Part shown: piece by piece, positions 15,647-25,723 of the stretch
Numbering within the stretch: the first letter of the stretch is position 1
Layout of the letters: each line of letters starts with the position of its first letter
NCBI GenBank assembly: GCA_049320945.1
Contig: JBMOQT010000355.1
Location: 1 to 33,384 of the forward strand
Origin: DYIB01 sp049320945
Lineage (GTDB): Bacteria; Pseudomonadota; Gammaproteobacteria; Burkholderiales; Rhodocyclaceae
Length of the DNA: 33,384 bases
Direction: 5' to 3'
Notes under the pieces: generated by a model
Databases searched by the model: none
Told to the model about the DNA's origin: nothing
What the model saw: the letters and a program-made list of their open reading frames with translations, nothing else
Made by a program: the position numbers and the translations under genes

Positions 15647-16180
15647 ATGCGGGAAAATGTTTCTGCCCTGATGGACGGCGAACTGGACGACGATGGTGCC
15701 CAGAAGGCGCTGGAAGCGATAAAGCGCGATCCGCAACTGCACCGGACATGGTTGTCCTACCACCTGATCGGAGATGCCCTGCGCCGCCATCCCGGACTCG
15801 CCCAGAATTATGCCGAACGTGTATTGGAGCGCCTGCAGGGGGAGCCGGCGATAATGGCACGGGGGGCGCTGCGACAGCAATCGGGACCCGGACGCCTGAC
15901 CATGTCGATCGCGGCCTCTCTGGCGGGAATCGGCGTGGTCGCCTGGCTGGCGGTTTCCATGAATGATCAGTCGGCGGCCCCGGCCCAGGCCGTCGCGGTC
16001 GCGTCACCGCCGCCGGTCGCTGCGGCGGCACCGGTGGTGCCGGCATCTGCCGCGCTGCCCAGCGGTGCCCTCAAGGAGTATCTGTTTGCGCACCAGGGCT
16101 ATTCGCCCAGCAGCAGCATCCAGGGCATGGCTCCCTATATGCGCACCGTCACCGAAAAACGTCAGGCAACGGCTCAATGA
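15647..16180 (+). CDS. rseA: Anti-sigma-E factor RseA/MucA
   Basis: Inner-membrane anti-sigma factor that holds RpoE inactive until regulated proteolysis. The 177 residues comprise a cytoplasmic RpoE-binding domain (MRENVSALMDGELDDDGAQKAL onwards, to about 65), one membrane segment (about 86-105) and a short Ala/Pro/Val-rich periplasmic tail ending in a MucA-like block (HQGYSPSSSIQGMAPYMRTV). It is shorter than E. coli RseA (216) and nearer MucA (194). The start codon is 3 bases after rpoE; its TGA overlaps the rseB ATG (ATGA). No degS or rseP lies in the window. Confidence 0.93.
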   Translation: MRENVSALMDGELDDDGAQKALEAIKRDPQLHRTWLSYHLIGDALRRHPGLAQNYAERVLERLQGEPAIMARGALRQQSGPGRLTMSIAASLAGIGVVAWLAVSMNDQSAAPAQAVAVASPPPVAAAAPVVPASAALPSGALKEYLFAHQGYSPSSSIQGMAPYMRTVTEKRQATAQ

Positions 16181-17151
16181 AACACACCCTTGCGCTTCTC
16201 GCGCTTGGCGTCTGCCTGGTTGCCGAGGCTCGGGCTGAAACCCAGCTCGATCCGGTCTCCTGGCTTGGGCGCATAGTCGCCGCGGCGCAGAAGCTGAATT
16301 ACACCGGCACGTTCATTTATCAGAGCGGCAACCATTCCGAAACCTCGCGCATCACCCATGTGGTCGATGGCAGCGGCGAGCGTGAAAAACTCGAAGTGCT
16401 CGACGGCAGCCCGCGCGAAATCATCCGCAACAACGAAGAGGTGAAGTGCTACCTGCCCCAGGACAAGGTGGTGATCATCGAACGCCGCAGCCAGCGCAAG
16501 ACCTTCCCCGCTCTGCTGCCCTCGGCAGTCACCACCCTCTCGGAGCATTACTACATCAAGAAGGGCGAGGTGTCCCGGGTCGCGGGACTGGACAGCCAGC
16601 TGATCATCCTTGAGCCCAGGGACAAGATGCGCTACGGCCACATGCTATGGGCTGACGTGGCCAGCGGGCTGCTGCTCAAGGCGCGCATGGTGGACGAAAA
16701 GAACGAGCCTATCGAGCAGTTTGCGTTTACCCAGGTCCAGATCGGCGGCCACATCGACAAGGCGGCCCTCAAGCCGAAGTTCGCCGCCCAGGCGGCGGAC
16801 TGGCGCGTGCAGAACGTGCACACCACCGAAGCGAACACGGATGACGGCGAGTGGCGCTTCCGTGCCGAAATACCAGGCTTCAAGAAGAGCATAGGCATGA
16901 AGCGGCGCGTACAGAACGAGGCGCCGGAAATGACCCATGTGGTGTTCTCGGACGGGCTGGCGGCGATCTCCGTGTTCATCGAGCCGCTGTCCGACAAGCA
17001 GACGGCACCGCAGTCGGGCCTGTTCTCCGTGGGCGGAATCAACGTCTATAAGCGGATCACCGACGACCACGCGCTGACGGTATTGGGCGAAGTCCCCGCT
17101 GCGACCTTGAAACGCCTGGGCGACGGCATCGAATACCGCAAGAAACAATGA
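16177..17151 (+). CDS. rseB: Sigma-E regulatory protein RseB/MucB
   Basis: Periplasmic sensor that binds the RseA tail and guards it from cleavage until mislocalised lipopolysaccharide or lipoprotein signals release it. A 324-residue protein with a Sec signal peptide (cleavage near ARA-ET, residue 20) and the MucB/RseB fold: an N-terminal LolA-like half (WLGRIVAAAQKLNYTGTFIYQSG near the start) and a C-terminal half with VVFSDGLAAISVFIEPL. Start and stop both form ATGA overlaps with rseA and rseC, so stoichiometric production is likely. Confidence 0.94.
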   Translation: MKHTLALLALGVCLVAEARAETQLDPVSWLGRIVAAAQKLNYTGTFIYQSGNHSETSRITHVVDGSGEREKLEVLDGSPREIIRNNEEVKCYLPQDKVVIIERRSQRKTFPALLPSAVTTLSEHYYIKKGEVSRVAGLDSQLIILEPRDKMRYGHMLWADVASGLLLKARMVDEKNEPIEQFAFTQVQIGGHIDKAALKPKFAAQAADWRVQNVHTTEANTDDGEWRFRAEIPGFKKSIGMKRRVQNEAPEMTHVVFSDGLAAISVFIEPLSDKQTAPQSGLFSVGGINVYKRITDDHALTVLGEVPAATLKRLGDGIEYRKKQ

Positions 17152-17603
17152 TAGAAACCCGGGCGGTCGTCACGCGCAGCGAGGGCGAGTACGCCTATGT
17201 CGAAGTGAACGAGTCCGCCGGCGGCTGCGGCCGCTGCCACGAGACGGGTGGATGCCGCAGCTCCCTGCTCACCGACGCCTTCGGCGCCCAACGGCGCGTT
17301 TTCCGAATCGCCAACACCTTGCATGCCGCCCCCGGGCAGGCAATAGTCATCGGCGTCGAGGATCGCGCCACGCTGCGCGCCGCCGTGCTCGCCTACGGCG
17401 TGCCCCTCGTCTTGCTCTTGGCGGGAGCCAGCCTGGGCACGGCCGTCGCGCCTGCTGCGCAGGCGGACGTCGCCGCCGCCGGCGGTGCCTTGGCGGGGCT
17501 GGCTGGCGGCTTCGCATTGGCGCGGCTTTTGCCCGTGCGCCAGTGCCGGCCGGTGATGCTGCGCAAATATTCGAGTATGACTGTTGAGGACGAGAGGCCA
17601 TGA
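17148..17603 (+). CDS. rseC: SoxR-reducing system / sigma-E modulator RseC/MucC
   Basis: A 151-residue inner-membrane protein of the RseC/MucC family. The N-terminal cytoplasmic part has the family Cys cluster (Cys27, Cys30, Cys36 in GGCGRCHETGGC). Two membrane segments follow (about 76-100 and 108-130). In E. coli RseC has a mild positive effect on sigma-E and also takes part in reducing SoxR; RnfC-type proteins with a related domain share the Cys pattern. The gene overlaps rseB and mucD by four bases each (ATGA). Confidence 0.9.
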   Translation: MIETRAVVTRSEGEYAYVEVNESAGGCGRCHETGGCRSSLLTDAFGAQRRVFRIANTLHAAPGQAIVIGVEDRATLRAAVLAYGVPLVLLLAGASLGTAVAPAAQADVAAAGGALAGLAGGFALARLLPVRQCRPVMLRKYSSMTVEDERP

Positions 17604-19003
17604 TAAGGAAAATTCTCTTTGGGTTTTGTCTCGGCTTTGTCGCCCTGGGCGCAGGCGCCCAGGGGCCCAGCCTGCCGGACTTCACCGATATGGTGGAGAA
17701 GCAGGGGGCGGCGGTGGTCAACATCAGTACCACCCAGATCATCCGCGGCCGCCAGCTGCCCCAGTTCCCGGGACTGGACGAAGACGACCCCATGTTCGAT
17801 TTCTTCCGGCGCTTCATTCCGCGCCAGCCGGGGCAGCCGCGCGAATTCGAAAGCAAGTCGCTGGGTTCGGGCTTCATCATCAGTGCCGACGGCTACATCC
17901 TGACCAATGCTCATGTGGTCGAGTCGGCCGACGAGATCCTGGTCAAGCTCACCGACAAGCGCGAGTTCAAGGCCAAGGTAATCGGCGCCGACAAGCGCAC
18001 CGATGTGGCCCTGATCAAGATCGATGCCGGCGGGCTGCCCAAGGTGACGCTGGGTGACCCGAACAAGCTCCGGGTCGGTGAATGGGTGGTGGCAATTGGC
18101 TCGCCTTTTGGCTTCGAGAACACCGTCACCGCCGGTATCGTCAGCGCCAAGGGGCGCTGGCTGCCCCAGGAGAATTACGTGCCGCTGATCCAGACCGACG
18201 TGGCCATCAACCCGGGCAACTCCGGCGGTCCGCTGTTCAACATGAAGGGCGAGGTGGTCGGCATCAACTCCCAGATCTACAGTCGCACGGGGGGCTGGAT
18301 GGGGCTGTCCTTCGCCATACCCATCGATCTGGCCATGGAGATCCAGCAGCAGCTCAAGACGGCGGGCCGGGTGAGCCGGGGGCGCATCGGCGTGGTGATC
18401 CAGGAGGTCACCCGGGAGCTGGCGGAATCCTTCGGCCTGAACAAGGCCGCCGGCGCCCTGGTGAATTCCGTCGAGAAGGGCGGGCCGGCGGACAAGGCCG
18501 GGATCGAGCCGGGCGACATCATCCTCAAGTTCGACGGCAAGGAGGTGGCCAACTCCAGCGACCTGCCGCGCATCGTCGGCAGCACCAAGCCCGGGACCCG
18601 GGCCACGGTGACCGTTTGGCGCAAGGGCGCGGCGCGGGACCTGTCGTTGACCGTGGCCGAGATCCCCGACGAGAAGCCGGCGCCGCGCGCCCAGAGGCGG
18701 GGACGGAGCGAGCTCCAGCCCAACCGCCTGGGCCTGGCGCTGAGCGAGCTCACGCCCGAGCAGAAGCGCGAGCTGAAGGTCGGCGGCGGGCTGCTGGTGG
18801 AAGACGTGCTGGGCCGCAGCGACCTGCGTCCCGGCGATGTCATCCTGGCGGTGATCCTCAAGGGTACCAGCCACGAGGTGAAGACCGTGGAGCAGTTCAA
18901 CCGGCTGCTGGGTCAGCTGGACAAGTCCGCCAGCGTGACCCTGCTGGTGCGCCGCGGCGACCTCCAGACCTTCATCACGATCAAGGGCGGCGGTGAGCGC
19001 TGA
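17600..19003 (+). CDS. mucD: Periplasmic serine protease MucD/DegQ (HtrA family)
   Basis: Periplasmic HtrA-type protease and chaperone for unfolded envelope proteins, 467 residues. A signal peptide ends near GAGA-Q (20). The catalytic triad is His105 in TNAHVV, Asp135 in TDVALIKI and Ser208 in GNSGGPL, followed by two PDZ domains (about 270-360 and 375-467). A Q-linker-like loop with DEDDPMFDFFRRF lies near 60-72. Its location directly after rseC, as Pseudomonas mucD follows mucC, favours the MucD name over DegP. Its end overlaps the next gene by 11 bases. Confidence 0.95.
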   Translation: MIRKILFGFCLGFVALGAGAQGPSLPDFTDMVEKQGAAVVNISTTQIIRGRQLPQFPGLDEDDPMFDFFRRFIPRQPGQPREFESKSLGSGFIISADGYILTNAHVVESADEILVKLTDKREFKAKVIGADKRTDVALIKIDAGGLPKVTLGDPNKLRVGEWVVAIGSPFGFENTVTAGIVSAKGRWLPQENYVPLIQTDVAINPGNSGGPLFNMKGEVVGINSQIYSRTGGWMGLSFAIPIDLAMEIQQQLKTAGRVSRGRIGVVIQEVTRELAESFGLNKAAGALVNSVEKGGPADKAGIEPGDIILKFDGKEVANSSDLPRIVGSTKPGTRATVTVWRKGAARDLSLTVAEIPDEKPAPRAQRRGRSELQPNRLGLALSELTPEQKRELKVGGGLLVEDVLGRSDLRPGDVILAVILKGTSHEVKTVEQFNRLLGQLDKSASVTLLVRRGDLQTFITIKGGGER

Positions 19004-19256
19004 AGGCGGGCGGCCGCTGCGGCTCACCCTGTACGGGCGCGCCTGGTGCCATTTGTGCGACGACATGCTGGCCGCCCTGGAGCCCCTCAGGGCGGAGTTC
19101 GGGCTGGCGGTCGAGGTGGTTGACGTGGACCAGCATCCCGAGTGGGAGGAGCGCTACGGCGAGCTGGTGCCGGTGCTGACCCACGGCGAGCATCGGCTGT
19201 GCCACTATTTCCTGGACGAGCCCGCGGTCCGTGCTTATTTGCTGAAATTCCGCTAA
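18993..19256 (+). CDS. Glutaredoxin-like family protein (DUF836 type)
   Basis: An 87-residue thioredoxin-fold protein with a redox-type CHLC motif (Cys19, Cys22) after LTLYGRAWCHLCDDML, and a cis-Pro region in ELVPVLTHG. It lacks a signal peptide, so a cytoplasmic thiol role is likely; the substrate is unknown. The start is GTG 18993 inside mucD. Small proteins of this kind often follow mucD and precede lepA in betaproteobacteria. The stop TAA lies within the sequence TAAAAT, which also resembles a -10 box. Confidence 0.8.
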   Translation: MSAEGGRPLRLTLYGRAWCHLCDDMLAALEPLRAEFGLAVEVVDVDQHPEWEERYGELVPVLTHGEHRLCHYFLDEPAVRAYLLKFR

Positions 19257-19276
19257 AATTTTGGCTTCGCCGCCGG

Positions 19277-19305
19277 AAAAGGGTGCCTTTCGAGCACCCT
19301 TTTTT
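19277..19305 (+). terminator. Rho-independent terminator of the rpoE operon
   Basis: AAAAGGGTGC (19277-19286) pairs exactly with GCACCCTTTT (19294-19303) around a 7-base loop, and the T run extends to 19305. This ends the rpoE-rse-mucD-grx unit. The A arm makes it potentially bidirectional, though nothing converges from the right. Confidence 0.88.
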
Positions 19306-19345
19306 GGTTTCGGGAGGCGGCTTTGCAGCTATTTTCCTTGTCACG

Positions 19346-21139
<1,794 letters not shown>

Positions 21140-21151
21140 CGGAGTCCTGAT

Positions 21152-21940
21152 TTGAACTTCGCTCTCATCCTGTTCGTGCTCACGCTCGTCACCGGGGCGG
21201 TATGGGCGTTCGATTTCTTCGTGGCGCGCAAGCGCCGCGCTCCCGATGCCAAGGAGCCCTGGTGGGTCGAGTACGGGGCGAGCTTCTTCCCCGTCATCCT
21301 CATCGTCTTCCTGCTGCGCTCGTTCCTGGTGGAGCCGTTCCGCATTCCGTCGGGCTCGATGATCCCGACCCTGCTGGTGGGCGACTTCATCCTGGTGAAC
21401 AAATATACCTACGGCATCCGCCTGCCGATCGTGAACAGGAAAGTGATCGAGGTGAACCAGCCCAGGCGCGGCGACGTGATGGTATTCCGCTATCCCGACA
21501 ATCCCTCCCTGGACTACATCAAGCGCGTGGTGGGCCTGCCCGGTGACAAGGTGAGCTACCGCAACAAGCGGCTCACCATCAACGGCCAGGAGGTGCCGGT
21601 GCGGCGCATGGAGGACTACCTGCACAAGGACCGGCTCTACTACTCCCAGCAGTACGTGGAAAAGCTGGGCGAAGTGGAGCACCGCATCCTCAACGACCCG
21701 GACGCGCCGGCCTTCGTGCCCCAGCCCATGCAATTCCCCTACCGTGACAATTGCCACTACAATAGCAGCGGCTTTACCTGCGAAGTGCCCCCAGGGCACT
21801 ACTTCGTCATGGGCGACAACCGGGATTCCAGCAACGACAGCCGGGTGTGGGGATTCGTGCCGGACGAGAACATCGTGGGCAAGGCCTTCCTGATCTGGTT
21901 CAACTTCGGGGACCTGCAGCGCATCGGCAGCTTCAAGTAG
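21152..21940 (+). CDS. lepB: Signal peptidase I
   Basis: Inner-membrane protease that removes Sec and Tat signal peptides, 262 residues. Two membrane segments (3-22 and about 43-60) precede the periplasmic domain, with the catalytic Ser69 in RIPSGSMIPTL and the Lys124 general base in DYIKRVVGLPGD. Box E is GDNRDSSNDSR. The start is TTG 21152 with GGAG seven bases upstream (21141-21144); the N-terminal hydrophobic segment requires this start. It follows lepA by 12 bases. Confidence 0.97.
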   Translation: MNFALILFVLTLVTGAVWAFDFFVARKRRAPDAKEPWWVEYGASFFPVILIVFLLRSFLVEPFRIPSGSMIPTLLVGDFILVNKYTYGIRLPIVNRKVIEVNQPRRGDVMVFRYPDNPSLDYIKRVVGLPGDKVSYRNKRLTINGQEVPVRRMEDYLHKDRLYYSQQYVEKLGEVEHRILNDPDAPAFVPQPMQFPYRDNCHYNSSGFTCEVPPGHYFVMGDNRDSSNDSRVWGFVPDENIVGKAFLIWFNFGDLQRIGSFK

Positions 21941-21948
21941 GGGGAAGG

Positions 21949-22311
21949 ATGAGGAGACAGCGCGGACTGAGCCTGGTGGGCTTGATCTTGATCGGCGGGT
22001 TGCTGGTGATGGTCGCCCTGGTGGGCATGAAGGTGGCGCCCTCGGTGATCGAGTATTTCACCATCCTGCGCAACGTCAAGGCCATGGCGGCCAGCGGCGA
22101 GCTGCGCGGGGCGACGGTGCCCGATGTGCGCAAGGCCTTCGATCGGCGCGCCGACGTGGACGACATCAAGAGCATCAGTTCCAAGGACCTGGACATCACC
22201 AAGGAAGGCAACGACGTGGTCATTTCCTTCGCCTACGAAAAGCGGGTGCATCTGTTCGGTCCGGTGAGCCTGGCCATCGATTACCAGGGAAGCAGCGCAC
22301 CGGGCAGATAG
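21949..22311 (+). CDS. DUF4845 single-pass membrane protein
   Basis: A 120-residue protein recognised by position (lepB - this - rnc) and pattern: a basic N-terminus, RGLSLVGLILIGGLLVMVALVG as one membrane helix (about 6-28), and a small extracytoplasmic domain. The N-terminus resembles a class III prepilin signal (G-L-S-L rather than G-F-T-L), but it lacks the Glu5 of true pilins. Function unknown; the place between signal peptidase and RNase III is widely conserved in betaproteobacteria. A strong GGGGAAGG precedes the ATG, 8 bases after lepB. Confidence 0.8.
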   Translation: MRRQRGLSLVGLILIGGLLVMVALVGMKVAPSVIEYFTILRNVKAMAASGELRGATVPDVRKAFDRRADVDDIKSISSKDLDITKEGNDVVISFAYEKRVHLFGPVSLAIDYQGSSAPGR

Positions 22312-22325
22312 CCCGCCCGTCATCC

Positions 22326-22997
22326 ATGAATACAGCCCAGCTCGAACGGGCGATCGACTATCGCTTCAACCGGCCCGAGTATCTGCTCCAGGCCCTGACC
22401 CATCGCAGCTACGGCACGCCCCACAACGAACGCCTGGAGTTTCTCGGCGACAGCGTCCTCAACTGCGTGATCGCCGGCGCCCTGTACCAGCGCTTCGCCC
22501 AGGTGCGCGAAGGCGATCTTTCGCGCCTGCGGGCCGGCCTGGTGCGCCAGGAAACTCTGTTCCAGATCGCCCAGCAGCTGGAGCTGGGCAGCCAGCTGCG
22601 CCTGGGGGAGGGGGAGCTCAAGAGCGGCGGCTTTCGCCGGCCGTCCATCCTGGCCGACGCCCTGGAGGCCCTGTTCGGCGCGGTGTTCCTGGACAGCGGC
22701 TTCGCCGCAGCGGAAGGCGTGATCCTGCGCCTGTACCAGCCCTTCCTGGCGGATATCGACCTGCGCCGGTCCTCCAAGGATCCCAAGACCACGCTGCAGG
22801 AATACCTGCAGAGCCGGCGCCTGCCGCTGCCCAGGTACGAGTTGCGGGTCACCCGCGGCGAGGCCCATGCCCAGGAGTTCGAGGTGGAGTGTCATGTGCC
22901 GCAGCTGGGCGTGGTCACGGTCGGGGTGGGCGCCAGCCGGCGTGCGGCGGAGCAGGAGGCGGCCCGGGCGGCCTACGAGAAGGTGTGCGCGAAATGA
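22326..22997 (+). CDS. rnc: Ribonuclease III
   Basis: Double-stranded RNA endonuclease for rRNA precursor processing and mRNA control, 223 residues. The signature NERLEFLGDSVL (34-45) supplies Glu38 and Asp42, with Asp111 and Glu114 in ILADALEALFGAVF completing the metal sites. A dsRNA-binding domain occupies about 150-223 (PKTTLQEYLQSRRLPLP ... RRAAEQEAARAAYEKV). Its TGA overlaps the era ATG. Confidence 0.98.
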   Translation: MNTAQLERAIDYRFNRPEYLLQALTHRSYGTPHNERLEFLGDSVLNCVIAGALYQRFAQVREGDLSRLRAGLVRQETLFQIAQQLELGSQLRLGEGELKSGGFRRPSILADALEALFGAVFLDSGFAAAEGVILRLYQPFLADIDLRRSSKDPKTTLQEYLQSRRLPLPRYELRVTRGEAHAQEFEVECHVPQLGVVTVGVGASRRAAEQEAARAAYEKVCAK

Positions 22998-23896
22998 GCG
23001 AAGAGAGCAAAGCGGGCGCCTTCCGCACCGGCTTCCTGGCCATCGTCGGACGGCCCAACGTGGGCAAGTCCACCCTGCTCAACGCCCTGGTGGGGGAGAA
23101 GATCAGCATCGTCTCGCGCAAGCCCCAGACCACGCGCCATCGCATCACGGGCGTGCTGACCCGGGGCGACACCCAATACATCTTCGTGGACACGCCCGGC
23201 TTCCAGACGCGCCACAAGAACGTCCTCAACCGGCTCATGAACCGCAACGTCACCCAGGCGCTGCAGGACGTGGACGTGGTGCTGTTCGTGGTGGAGGCGG
23301 GGCGCTTCGGCGACGACGACCGGCAGGTCCTCGACATCCTGCCGGCGTCGCGCCCGGTGATCCTGGTCCTCAGCAAGAGCGACGCCCTGAAGGACAAGAA
23401 GAGCCTCCTGCCGTTCATTGCCCAGATGAGCGCGCTGCGGGATTTCGCGGAGATCGTTCCCGTCAGCGCAACCAAGGGCAAGGGCACGGCCGAGCTGCTT
23501 GCCGCCGCCGCCAAGTACCTGCCCGAGGGCCCGCCCCTGTTCGAGCCGGACCAGATCACGGACCGTAGCGAGCGCTTCATTGCCGCCGAGTTCATCCGCG
23601 AGAAGCTGTTCCGCCGCCTGGGCGACGAGCTGCCCTATGGCCTCACGGTGGAGATCGAACGCTTCGAGACGGAAGGCAACCTGCGGCGCATCCACGCCGC
23701 GGTGGTGGTGGACAAGGAGAGCCACAAGGGCATCGTCATCGGCAAGGGTGGCGAACAGCTGAAGGTGATCGGCAGCGAGGCGCGCAAGGACATGGAGCGG
23801 CTGTTCGGCGGCAAGGTGTTCCTGGAGATCTGGGTCAAGGTCCGGGGCGGCTGGGCCGACGACGAGCGGGCGCTGAAGAGCCTGGGCTACGAGTGA
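22994..23896 (+). CDS. era: GTPase Era
   Basis: Essential GTPase that binds 16S rRNA near its 3' end and assists 30S maturation, 300 residues. G1 GRPNVGKST (19-27), G3 DTPGF and G4 SKSD lead to a C-terminal type II KH RNA-binding domain (GIVIGKGGEQLKVIG). ATG 22994 lies in ATGA with the end of rnc; an earlier in-frame start at 22889 is rnc shadow. The MSEESKAGAFRTGFLAIVGR start is normal for Era. Confidence 0.98.
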   Translation: MSEESKAGAFRTGFLAIVGRPNVGKSTLLNALVGEKISIVSRKPQTTRHRITGVLTRGDTQYIFVDTPGFQTRHKNVLNRLMNRNVTQALQDVDVVLFVVEAGRFGDDDRQVLDILPASRPVILVLSKSDALKDKKSLLPFIAQMSALRDFAEIVPVSATKGKGTAELLAAAAKYLPEGPPLFEPDQITDRSERFIAAEFIREKLFRRLGDELPYGLTVEIERFETEGNLRRIHAAVVVDKESHKGIVIGKGGEQLKVIGSEARKDMERLFGGKVFLEIWVKVRGGWADDERALKSLGYE

Positions 23897-24621
23897 GCGC
23901 GGCAGACAAGGTAAGGGTGGACGGCCAGCCCGGCTACGTGCTCCACGCCTATCCTTTTCGCGAAACCAGCCTGATCGTCGAGGTGTTCAGCCGCGACTAC
24001 GGTCGCGTGGGCCTGGTGGCGCGCGGTGCGCGCCGCCCGCGCTCGGCGCTGCGCGGCGTGCTCATGGCCTTTCAGCCCCTGGAGCTGGGCTGGTTCGGCC
24101 AGGGGGAGGTGCGCACCCTGGCCAAGGCCGAGTGGGTGGGCGGGCAGCCCCTGCTTCAGGGGGAGTCGCTGCTGCTGGGCTATTACCTGAACGAGCTGCT
24201 GCTGAAGCTGCTGCCGCGCGAGGATCCCCATCCCGCCCTGTTCGACGCCTACCGGGAGGCGATCGCGGCCCTGGCCTGGGGCGAGCCCGGCCAGGCCTCC
24301 CTGCGGCGATTCGAGAAGTCCCTGCTGAAGGAGCTGGGCTACGCCATGCCCCTGGAGACCGAGGTCACCACCGGGCAGCGCCTGGACCCGGACAAACGGT
24401 ATATTTATCTCATCGAGCGCGGGCCGGCCGAGGCCGTCGGCGCCGCCGGCGATGCCCCGGTGTTCACCGGCCGGGCCCTGCTGGCGATCGCGCAAGACGA
24501 TTATTCGGAGGCGGAGACGCGCCAGCAGGCACGCCAGCTGATGCGCATGCTTATCAACCACTATCTCGGCGGCCAGCCCCTGAGCTCGCGCCGGGTCTTC
24601 ATGGAGCTGCAGGAACTGTGA
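23893..24621 (+). CDS. recO: DNA repair protein RecO
   Basis: Mediator that helps RecR load RecA on SSB-coated DNA, 242 residues. An N-terminal OB fold (GYVLHAYPFRETSLIVEVFSRDYGRVGLVARGARRPRSAL) and a helical C-terminal half are typical. The zinc-binding cysteines of some RecO proteins are absent, as in E. coli. The start GTG 23893 overlaps era (GTGA), and the end overlaps pdxJ (GTGA). Confidence 0.94.
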   Translation: MSAADKVRVDGQPGYVLHAYPFRETSLIVEVFSRDYGRVGLVARGARRPRSALRGVLMAFQPLELGWFGQGEVRTLAKAEWVGGQPLLQGESLLLGYYLNELLLKLLPREDPHPALFDAYREAIAALAWGEPGQASLRRFEKSLLKELGYAMPLETEVTTGQRLDPDKRYIYLIERGPAEAVGAAGDAPVFTGRALLAIAQDDYSEAETRQQARQLMRMLINHYLGGQPLSSRRVFMELQEL

Positions 24622-25343
24622 TCGAACTGGGCGTCAATATCGACCACGTGGCGACGCTGCGCCAGGCGCGCGGCACTAGCTATCCCGACCCCGTGCGCGC
24701 CGCGCTGCTGGCAGAGGAATGCGGCGCGGACGCCATCACCCTGCACCTGCGCGAGGACCGGCGCCACATCCAGGACCGGGACGTGGAGATCCTGCGCGGC
24801 AAGCTGCGCACGCGCATGAACCTGGAGGCGGCAGTCACCGACGAGATGATCGCTTTTGCCCTGCGCATCGGGCCCCAGGACGTGTGCCTGGTGCCCGAGA
24901 AGCGCCAGGAGCTGACCACCGAAGGGGGGCTGGACGTGATCGGCGGCTTCGAGCGCGTGCGCGAGGCCTGCCGGACGCTGGGGCAGGCGGGCATCCGCGT
25001 GTCCCTGTTCATCGACCCGGAAACGGCCCAGATCGACGCCGCCCGGCGCGCCGGCGCCCCGGTCATAGAAATCCACACCGGCGCCTACGCCGAGGCCGAG
25101 GAAGCGGAAAAGGCCGCCTTCGAGCTGGAGCGCATACGCCGGGCCGCCGCCTACGCCCAGCGCGCCGGGCTCAAGGTGAACGCCGGCCACGGCCTGCACT
25201 ACGGCAACGTGCAGGCGGTCGCCGCCATTCCCGAAATCGCCGAACTCAACATCGGCCATGCCATCGTCGCCGAGGCGGTGTTTCTCGGCTGGTGCCAGGC
25301 GGTGCGGCGCATGAAGGACCTGATGCTGCAGGCACGGGCGTGA
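24618..25343 (+). CDS. pdxJ: Pyridoxine 5'-phosphate synthase
   Basis: Condenses 1-deoxyxylulose 5-phosphate with 3-amino-2-oxopropyl phosphate to pyridoxine phosphate, the last step of the DXP-dependent B6 route. The 241 residues contain LGVNIDHVATLRQARGT, AITLHLREDRRHIQD, EKRQELTTEGGLDV and VNAGHGLHYGNV, all family blocks. The start is GTG 24618; the MIELGVNIDHVATLR N-terminus confirms it. The recO-pdxJ-acpS order is the same as in E. coli. Confidence 0.97.
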   Translation: MIELGVNIDHVATLRQARGTSYPDPVRAALLAEECGADAITLHLREDRRHIQDRDVEILRGKLRTRMNLEAAVTDEMIAFALRIGPQDVCLVPEKRQELTTEGGLDVIGGFERVREACRTLGQAGIRVSLFIDPETAQIDAARRAGAPVIEIHTGAYAEAEEAEKAAFELERIRRAAAYAQRAGLKVNAGHGLHYGNVQAVAAIPEIAELNIGHAIVAEAVFLGWCQAVRRMKDLMLQARA

Positions 25344-25723
25344 TCTACGGCATCGGCACCGATCTGGCCAGCATCAGCCGCATGGCCCGCTCCTACGAGC
25401 GCCACGGGGAGCGGCTGCTGGAGCGCATCCTCACCCCGGCGGAGCTGGCGGAATGCCGCGCCGTGGGCGCCCCGGCAGCCTTCCTGGCCAGGCGCTTCGC
25501 CGCCAAGGAAGCCTGCGCCAAGGCCCTGGGGACGGGGCTACGCCACCCGGTGACGCTGCACAACCTGACCGTGACCCACGACGAACTGGGGCGCCCGAGC
25601 TTCGCTTACGGCCCGGAACTGGCCGACTACCTGGCGGCACGCCGCCTGAAGGTGCACTTGAGCATCAGCGACCACGGGGACTACGCACTGGCCTTCGCCC
25701 TGGCCGAACGACTGGAACCATGA
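25340..25723 (+). CDS. acpS: Holo-ACP synthase
   Basis: Transfers 4'-phosphopantetheine from CoA to the Ser of AcpP (encoded at 11132). The 127 residues include metal ligands Asp8 (IGTDLASI) and Glu57 (RRFAAKEACAKALGTG), with the SISDHGDYALAFAL end typical of AcpS. GTG 25340 overlaps pdxJ, and the stop overlaps nagZ (ATGA). Confidence 0.96.
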   Translation: MIYGIGTDLASISRMARSYERHGERLLERILTPAELAECRAVGAPAAFLARRFAAKEACAKALGTGLRHPVTLHNLTVTHDELGRPSFAYGPELADYLAARRLKVHLSISDHGDYALAFALAERLEP

